A stretch of DNA of 64,000 nucleotides from an uncultured Clostridium sp. (GTDB lineage: Bacteria; Bacillota; Clostridia; TANB77; CAG-508), in assembly GCA_947368535.1 (NCBI GenBank), contig CANBHY010000005.1:101259-165258 (forward strand), written 5' to 3'. The notes beneath the pieces were generated by a model, which did not search any database, was not told where the DNA came from, and saw nothing but the letters and a program-made list of their open reading frames with translations. Position 1 is the first letter of the stretch; each line of letters opens with the position of its first letter. Positions 58,498 to 64,000 of this stretch are shown here, piece by piece. The position numbers and the translations under genes were made by a program.

Positions 58498-59802
58498 TTA
58501 TTTTACTAGAGCTATTATTGTTTTTGCTTTTTCTACTTTCCTTGGATCAAGTACAAATGCTTCTTTTATATTTCTACATGCTCCTTCTATTTTACTTTCG
58601 TTGTTTGTGTGTATATAAGCAAATATATCTCCTACTTCTACTACATTTCCTATTCTTTGATTCATTACTATTCCTGCAGCATGATCTATTTCATCTTCTT
58701 TTTTCATTCTTCCAGCTCCTAGGTATACTGATATATTTCCTATCATTTCTGTATCTATCGCCCTTAATGCTCCTCTTTCTTCTGCATATATTGGAATTAT
58801 ATGTTTTGCTTTTTGAAATTTATCTGTGTCTTCTAAATAACTTACATCTCCACCTTGTTTCGCAACTAGCTCTTTAAATTTCTCATACGCAGCTCGTGAT
58901 TGGATTGCATCTTCTATCATTTTCTTAGCTTTATTAGAATCTGTTGTCTTTCCTGCCATAAACAGCATTTGTGTTCCAAGTGCTATGATTATTTCTTTTA
59001 TATCTTCTGGCATATCTCCTTTTAATGCTTTTATTGCTTCTATTACTTCTAAGTTATTTCCTATTGCATATCCTGTTGGTTCATTCATATTTGTAATAAC
59101 GCATCTTACTTCTCTATGTGCTAATATTCCTATTTTTATCATCATATTAGCTAATTCTTTTGCTTGTTTTATATCTTTCATAAATGCACCATTTCCACAA
59201 GTTATGTCGATTAATATCTTATTGGCTCCTGATGCTATTTTTTTGCTCATTATGCTTGATGCTATTAATGGTATATTTGCTGTGCATCCTATTGTATCTC
59301 TTAATGCATATATTTTTTTGTCTGCTGGTGCTAAATTTAAACTTGATGTTATTAAACTTATTCCGATTTCTTGCACATTGTTTTTAAAATCTTCTATACT
59401 TAAATTCACATTATATCCTGGTATTGATTCTAGTTTGTCGCTTGTTCCTCCAGTAAATCCTAATCCTCTTCCTGACATTTTTGCTACTGGAACTCCTAAT
59501 GAAGCAATGATTGGCATTAGTATTAATGTTATCTTGTCTCCTACTCCTCCTGTTGAATGCTTATCCACTATGTTTTCTGATATGTCACTTAAGTCTATTG
59601 TATCTCCTGAATTTGCCATTGAAATAGTAAGATTTGTGATTTCTTTATTTGTCATTCCATTAATATATATTGCCATAACTAAAGCGGCTGCTTGATAATC
59701 TGTTATATTTCCTTTAGTATATTCTTTTATAAAATAGTCTATTTCTTCTGGTTTTAATTCTTTTTTATCTCTTTTTTTAGCTATTATACTTATAGCATTC
59801 AT
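58498..59802 (-). CDS. pdp: Pyrimidine-nucleoside (thymidine) phosphorylase
   Basis: 434 residues, full length. KHSTGGVGDKITLILMPIIA holds the phosphate-binding KHSTGG motif, and MSGRGLGFTGGTSDKLES and SSIMSKKIASGANKILIDI follow. The C-terminal lobe has GAGRMKKEDEIDHAAGI. It cleaves thymidine, deoxyuridine or uridine with phosphate to yield base and sugar-1-phosphate, in nucleoside salvage. It is the last gene of the prepilin-rnhB-pdp set. Confidence 0.95.
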   Translation of the reverse strand: MNAISIIAKKRDKKELKPEEIDYFIKEYTKGNITDYQAAALVMAIYINGMTNKEITNLTISMANSGDTIDLSDISENIVDKHSTGGVGDKITLILMPIIASLGVPVAKMSGRGLGFTGGTSDKLESIPGYNVNLSIEDFKNNVQEIGISLITSSLNLAPADKKIYALRDTIGCTANIPLIASSIMSKKIASGANKILIDITCGNGAFMKDIKQAKELANMMIKIGILAHREVRCVITNMNEPTGYAIGNNLEVIEAIKALKGDMPEDIKEIIIALGTQMLFMAGKTTDSNKAKKMIEDAIQSRAAYEKFKELVAKQGGDVSYLEDTDKFQKAKHIIPIYAEERGALRAIDTEMIGNISVYLGAGRMKKEDEIDHAAGIVMNQRIGNVVEVGDIFAYIHTNNESKIEGACRNIKEAFVLDPRKVEKAKTIIALVK

Positions 59803-59814
59803 AATATTTCTCCT

Positions 59815-60444
59815 TTATTTTATGAAATTTTTGATAAAACTTTTTCTGTGCAAAATACATGGTCCATATTCTTTAATTGCTGCTATATGTTTTGCTGTTC
59901 CATATCCTTTGTGACCACTAAATCCATATTGTGGATATATTTCATCATATTCTCTCATCATCCTATCCCTTGTTACTTTAGCTATTATTGACGCTGCTGC
60001 TATGGAATATTCTTTTGCATCACCTTTTATTATAGATTTATATGGAATGTTTTGTGTGTCTATGTTTGTTAGAGCATCTACTAATATTAAGTCTGGTTTT
60101 GTTTCTAAATTTTCTATTGCTCTTTTTAATGCTAATTTTGTTGCATTTAGTATGTTTATTTCATCGATTTCATTTTGATTTGCAACTCCTACACTCCAAC
60201 TAATAGCTTCTTTTGTTATTTGTTCATATAATTTTTCTCTTTTTTTCTCTGATACTTTTTTAGAATCATTAACTCCTTCTATCATTGAATCTTTTGGCAT
60301 AATTACAGCTCCGACCACCACTGGTCCTGCTAGTGGTCCTCTTCCTGCTTCATCTATTCCTGCTATTAGTTTTACTTTATCAGAGTATAGTTTTTCTTCA
60401 TCCTGTTTTAATTGTTTTAATCTTTCTTCTTCTTTTTCTTTCAT
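59815..60444 (-). CDS. rnhB: Ribonuclease HII
   Basis: 209 residues. IAGIDEAGRGPLAGPVVVGAV with D and E at the active site, VNDSKKVSEKKRE, LILVDAL with the third Asp, and AAASIIAKVTRDRMM plus YPQYGFSGHKGYGTAKH. It removes ribonucleotides from DNA-RNA hybrids. It follows the pilin-like gene by one base and precedes pdp by 12 bases. Confidence 0.97.
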   Translation of the reverse strand: MKEKEEERLKQLKQDEEKLYSDKVKLIAGIDEAGRGPLAGPVVVGAVIMPKDSMIEGVNDSKKVSEKKREKLYEQITKEAISWSVGVANQNEIDEINILNATKLALKRAIENLETKPDLILVDALTNIDTQNIPYKSIIKGDAKEYSIAAASIIAKVTRDRMMREYDEIYPQYGFSGHKGYGTAKHIAAIKEYGPCILHRKSFIKNFIK

Positions 60445-60445
60445 G

Positions 60446-61054
60446 TTATTTTCTCACTTCTTTTGTTTTTACGTCTTTTAATGTTTTATAGAAATATACA
60501 TATTTTTCTTTTATAGGATCAGCACTTCCACCAAATCTTTTTCGTACTTTTATTCCTACATAATAACCTCTGTCATCTTTTTTGTTTTTACAATATCCAA
60601 CTTCTAATTTGCTATAATTTATTAAGTATACATCTTCATCATCTTTTCCGCTATTAGTTGTTTCTAAATTTATATTTAATTTTTCTAGCGCTTCTTTATC
60701 AAGTTTAAACCAATAATGTGCATCTGAAGTAATAGTATCTTCTCCAGCATAGTTTAATAGGCTGTTCATCATTTCACTATTTTTTGGATCTACATGTTCT
60801 CCAATAAATTTATCTGATATATGATATATATCAATTTCACCTTCTACCTCTTCTATTACTGTATCTCCAATATATTTATCTCTGTATGGTGCAGCTGCTG
60901 TTCTTATCATTTCCATATTAGCTAATACTTCTTTTAATTCTACACTTTTATTTAAATTCATATTTATAGACATTACTACTCCTGCTAATATTATTATGAC
61001 AATAATTGTTACTACTAATATCATAAGAGTTATACCTTTTTCATTTTTTACCAT
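60446..61054 (-). CDS. Prepilin-like protein outside the pilus operon
   Basis: 202 residues. The opening MVKNEKGITLMILVVTIIVI is a class III signal: Gly, then Ile, and a hydrophobic helix to about residue 30, again without Glu at mature position 5. A globular domain of about 165 residues follows. It is coupled to rnhB, which is one base away. It probably is a minor pilin processed by the peptidase at 25004, though it lies 30 kb from the pilus genes. Confidence 0.75.
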   Translation of the reverse strand: MVKNEKGITLMILVVTIIVIIILAGVVMSINMNLNKSVELKEVLANMEMIRTAAAPYRDKYIGDTVIEEVEGEIDIYHISDKFIGEHVDPKNSEMMNSLLNYAGEDTITSDAHYWFKLDKEALEKLNINLETTNSGKDDEDVYLINYSKLEVGYCKNKKDDRGYYVGIKVRKRFGGSADPIKEKYVYFYKTLKDVKTKEVRK

Positions 61055-61193
61055 ATTTCCTCCAAATTTTAATTTTTTTTTAAGTTTTCGTTTTTATTAT
61101 ATATATAGAATTTATTTTTTTCAATAATAAATTCTTGTACTTTTATAAAAAAAAGTATACATTATTTATATAAATATTTTTAGGGGGATAATT

Positions 61194-62450
61194 ATGAGTA
61201 ATAATGATGAAGAAAAAAAATCACATGATTTCGTAAAATCTACTGCTGCAAGTAATTATAATAATACTAACAGAAGCAAAAATTCTATTTTTAAAAATAT
61301 TTTTATTTCTTTCACTTCTGGAATACTTGGTGCTTCACTAGTTTTAGGTTTATGTTTTTATGTTCCTGCTGTGAAAGATTTATTTGTGTCTGAATCGTCA
61401 GACAATAAAAGTAAAAAATCAATTTCTAAAATTTTTACTTCTGAAGGATCTGTAGATACTGCTATTGATTTATCAAAATATTCTGATACAGCTATTTCAG
61501 TTGCAAACAAGGTATTGCCTTCCGTTGTTGGTATTGAAGTAAACTTTTCTGTTTCTTCTAACTATCATACATTTTTTCAAGAAAGTGCTTCTACTTCAAA
61601 GGCTACAGGTTCAGGCGTAATAATTTCTGAGGATGGATATATTCTTACTAATAATCACATAGTTGATGCATCTTCTGCTTCTTCTATGTATTATACAGTT
61701 TCTGAAGCAAAGAGTGTTGTCGTTTATTTATATAATGAAGATGAACCTATAGAAGCTAAAATTATTGGCACTGATAGTGTTACTGACTTAGCTATTTTAA
61801 AAATTGATAGAGATAATTTAACTCCTGCCAAAATTGGTGATTCTGATTCTGTACAGGTTGGAGAATTTGCTATGGCTATAGGTAATCCTTTAGATTTAAA
61901 GGGTACTGTTACTTCTGGTATTATAAGTGGTCTTAATAGGGAAATCGAAGATGAAAACGGTACTATGTATACTTTAATTCAAACTGATGCTGCTATTAAC
62001 TCTGGTAACAGTGGTGGTGCCTTAGTTAATGCTGATGGTGAATTGATTGGTATAAATACTTTAAAAATGTCTGGTACTGGTATTGAAGCTATGGGATTTG
62101 CAATTCCTATTAATTCTACTTTAGATATTACTGAGCAATTGATTGCTACTGGTAAAGTTTCTAGACCTTATATTGGTATTTCTGGTATTGATGTTACTGA
62201 AACATACTCTAGATATTACAATTTACCTATTGGTGTATATATTGCAGAGATTCAAAAAGATGGTCCTGCTAAAGATTCTGATTTAAAGACTGGTGATGTT
62301 ATTTTAGAATTTAATGGTGAAAAAGTTACTTCTATGTCTCAACTTAATAAAGAAAAGAATAAATGTGAAATCGGTGATGAGGTTACTTTAAAAGTTTCTC
62401 GTGAAGATAAGGAATTAGATATAAAACTTACTTTAACTGAAACACCATAA
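61194..62450 (+). CDS. HtrA/DegP-like trypsin-type serine protease
   Basis: 418 residues. Cytoplasmic N-terminus, transmembrane helix at about 36-58, then the protease domain: His in LTNNHIVDAS (H155), Asp in VTDLAILKID (D198) and Ser in NSGNSGGAL (S273). One PDZ domain at about 325-415 (ISGIDVTETYSRYYNLPIG, then GDVILEFNGEKVTSM). It acts outside the membrane in quality control of envelope proteins. GGGGGA precedes its ATG. A terminator follows. Confidence 0.93.
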   Translation: MSNNDEEKKSHDFVKSTAASNYNNTNRSKNSIFKNIFISFTSGILGASLVLGLCFYVPAVKDLFVSESSDNKSKKSISKIFTSEGSVDTAIDLSKYSDTAISVANKVLPSVVGIEVNFSVSSNYHTFFQESASTSKATGSGVIISEDGYILTNNHIVDASSASSMYYTVSEAKSVVVYLYNEDEPIEAKIIGTDSVTDLAILKIDRDNLTPAKIGDSDSVQVGEFAMAIGNPLDLKGTVTSGIISGLNREIEDENGTMYTLIQTDAAINSGNSGGALVNADGELIGINTLKMSGTGIEAMGFAIPINSTLDITEQLIATGKVSRPYIGISGIDVTETYSRYYNLPIGVYIAEIQKDGPAKDSDLKTGDVILEFNGEKVTSMSQLNKEKNKCEIGDEVTLKVSREDKELDIKLTLTETP

Positions 62451-62481
62451 TAAAAAAGAGAGTAAAAATACTCTCTTTTTA
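62448..62481. terminator. Bidirectional terminator between htrA-like and YibE/F genes
   Basis: AAAAAGAGAGTA (62453-62464) pairs with TACTCTCTTTTT (62469-62480). Confidence 0.85.
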
Positions 62482-63732
62482 TATTTTTAAACTTCTTTTT
62501 CCTTCAACTATATTTTCTGATTTTACTTTGTACACGCTTTTATCTCTATTTATAAAAGCAAATATTGCTGCTGTTATTGGTACTGTATATACAATTCCTA
62601 TACTTCCTGATAAAGCACATACGCTTTCTGTTACTATTGCTTCTATGTTTATTACTTCTATTACAGTTATACTTGATGACATGTATAATAATACTAATAA
62701 TAGTGATGATCCTATAAATGAAAGTATAAGTGTATTTGTCATTGTTCCAATCATATCTCCACCGATGTTCATTCCGCTTTTAAATAGTTCTTTTGCTGTC
62801 ATAGTTGGTTTCTTTATTTTTAATTCACTTAAACTTGAAGCTATTGACATTCCAACGTCCATGCAAGCTCCTAATGCTGATACTATTATTTCTGCAAATA
62901 ATAAATCTCTATAATTAAATTTAACATTTGATGCAACACTTAGTAATATGGCTTCTTCTTTTCCTCCACCTGATAATTTAGCTATGTATCCAAATATTGT
63001 TGCAATGGCTCCTGCTAGTACTATTCCTCCTATTGTTCCTAAGGCTGCTGAAATGCTTTTTTTATTCCAACCTGCTATTATTGCAAAAGTTAATACTGTA
63101 ATTATAAAGCAAGTTCCTATTGAAACTAATATTGCATTATATCCTTTGAATATTGCTGCTAGTAATACAAAAAATACTGCTAATACTGTTATAATTAATC
63201 CTATAATTGCCTTTATTCCTTTTTTTCTTCCTACTAAAATTATGCTTGCAAAAAAGAATATAATTAGTCCTATTAAATAATTTTGTCTTACTACATCTTG
63301 TACTGTTATTTTAGCTTCTCCATTTTCTTCTTGAATACTTACATATACTATATTGCCTTCATTTAGTTCATATCCTACAATTTTGTTTTCTAAGTCATAT
63401 GTAAGAACATATATGGTATCAAATTTTTCGTCTTTTTCTTCACCTTCAAGAATTTTTACTTTTACGTTTTGAACTACCTCTTTTCCTCCACTAGTACGGT
63501 CTCTCTCGTATTTTTTTCCTGCTTCTATTATTTTGGCTTTAATATGTTCTTTTACTTTTGGCTTTTCTGCTATTGTTTCTGGTTGTGCTTGTTGTGTTTG
63601 TTCTTGTGTTGCCTCGGTTGTTCCTTCTGCTGGTTGTGCTGGTGCTTCTTCTGCATAACAAACTTTTATTACTTGTATAATTAGAATAAATATAAAAACT
63701 GATAATAAAATTTTTGATACTGTTTTTTTCAA
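62479..63732 (-). CDS. YibE/F family membrane protein
   Basis: 417 residues. Signal peptide-like start (1-28), a Pro/Gln/Ala-rich linker (APAQPAEGTTEATQEQTQQA), a beta domain (about 65-150), and then seven to eight transmembrane helices. The block GIKAIIGLIITVLAVFFVLL and later SVASNVKFNYRDLLFAEIIV with GACMDVGMSIASSLSELK are YibE/F signatures. It may be a transporter-like protein; no substrate is known. GGAGGC lies 7-12 bases before the ATG. It starts 12 bases behind the stop of the cut-off gene. Confidence 0.85.
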   Translation of the reverse strand: MKKTVSKILLSVFIFILIIQVIKVCYAEEAPAQPAEGTTEATQEQTQQAQPETIAEKPKVKEHIKAKIIEAGKKYERDRTSGGKEVVQNVKVKILEGEEKDEKFDTIYVLTYDLENKIVGYELNEGNIVYVSIQEENGEAKITVQDVVRQNYLIGLIIFFFASIILVGRKKGIKAIIGLIITVLAVFFVLLAAIFKGYNAILVSIGTCFIITVLTFAIIAGWNKKSISAALGTIGGIVLAGAIATIFGYIAKLSGGGKEEAILLSVASNVKFNYRDLLFAEIIVSALGACMDVGMSIASSLSELKIKKPTMTAKELFKSGMNIGGDMIGTMTNTLILSFIGSSLLLVLLYMSSSITVIEVINIEAIVTESVCALSGSIGIVYTVPITAAIFAFINRDKSVYKVKSENIVEGKRSLKI

Positions 63733-63744
63733 CTTTTTTGCCTC

Positions 63745-64000
63745 CTATTCAAATATTACTATATCCATTTTATTTGTGTTTTCAATATTTCCATATGCAT
63801 ATATTATATAGAAATATCCGTCTTGATTTATTATAAAGTTTTCTGTATTTTCTATTTTGTATTTCTTATCATTTAAATCTCTTAGTTTCATATCTGAATA
63901 CTGATTTTTTAAGTCTTCATCATTTTTATTTAATCTTTCTATTTCTGTATTTATCTCTTTTTGTAAATATTCTGATTTATATCCTTTTGCTTTTATAATA
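63745..64000 (-). CDS. Protein of unknown function (5' end cut off by window)
   Basis: 85 C-terminal codons are visible, ending MDIVIFE and a TAG at 63745-63747. The readable part holds KAKGYKSEYLQKEINTEIER and NEDLKNQYSD-like charged helices, then a strand-rich end with INQDGYFYIIYAYGNIENTN. It is not recognised. It precedes the YibE/F gene by 12 bases on the same strand. Confidence 0.55.
   Translation of the reverse strand, partial: IIKAKGYKSEYLQKEINTEIERLNKNDEDLKNQYSDMKLRDLNDKKYKIENTENFIINQDGYFYIIYAYGNIENTNKMDIVIFE

Noticed and set aside
1..64000. tRNA, rRNA, transposase, integrase or phage structural genes
   Set aside because: I looked on both strands and saw none; small RNAs without hairpins could be missed.

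Overview
The window is very AT-rich DNA from a spore-forming, low-GC member of the Clostridia. This rests on the base composition and on a set of endospore genes: spoVAC, spoVAD, spoVAE, spoIIID, yabG, and a sipL-type SPOCS/LysM gene next to veg. The lineage looks like one of the uncultured gut Clostridia that carry type IV pili. That placement is an inference; no rRNA or tRNA gene is present to confirm it.

Layout. 0-7 kb: a cut-off nitroreductase, a radical SAM protein, a carbohydrate-binding DUF4353 protein with a small partner, a 675-residue coiled-coil membrane protein and a wall-anchored L,D-transpeptidase. 6.7-13.2 kb: the conserved ireB-ruvX-DUF1292 group, then a three-gene set made of a small two-helix membrane protein, a 1260-residue TadZ/ParA-like protein with AT-hooks and short repeats, and a degenerate GAF-GGDEF protein. 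13.3-18.6 kb: a G5/SH3/glucosaminidase cell-wall hydrolase, an acyl-CoA synthetase, a PC4-family protein and a frameshifted ROK kinase. 18.7-29.4 kb: a type IV pilus operon on the minus strand (PilM-PilN fusion, PilO-like, a small membrane protein, pilin, prepilin peptidase, large modular pilin, PilB, PilT, PilC). 29.6-31.5 kb: spoVAC-AD-AE, with spoVAD broken by one extra base. 31.5-44.6 kb: housekeeping genes (leuS, infC-rpmI-rplT, rplM-rpsI, GDPD, a nitrilase-fold hydrolase) interspersed with five single genes of clearly higher GC, each with its own 17-bp-spaced promoter and hairpin terminator. 44.6-53.1 kb: sipL, veg, yabG, spoIIID, a serine hydrolase, a pentapeptide-repeat protein and pepF. 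53.2-58.4 kb: an ECF sigma factor overlapping a beta-propeller/anti-sigma-like gene, and an ABC exporter. 58.5-64 kb: pyrimidine-nucleoside phosphorylase, rnhB, another prepilin-like protein, an HtrA protease, a YibE/F protein and a cut-off gene.

The strongest leads for something undescribed are the scattered higher-GC single-gene cassettes and the TadZ-like/AT-hook operon. RNA-level regulation is visible at infC (L20-type leader with attenuator and an apparent AUA start), at rplM (L13-type leader) and possibly at spoIIID (hairpin covering the ribosome binding site). Three reading-frame breaks (spoVAD, the ROK kinase and a 33-codon gene) need raw-read checks. All statements come from reading the sequence; no database search was run.
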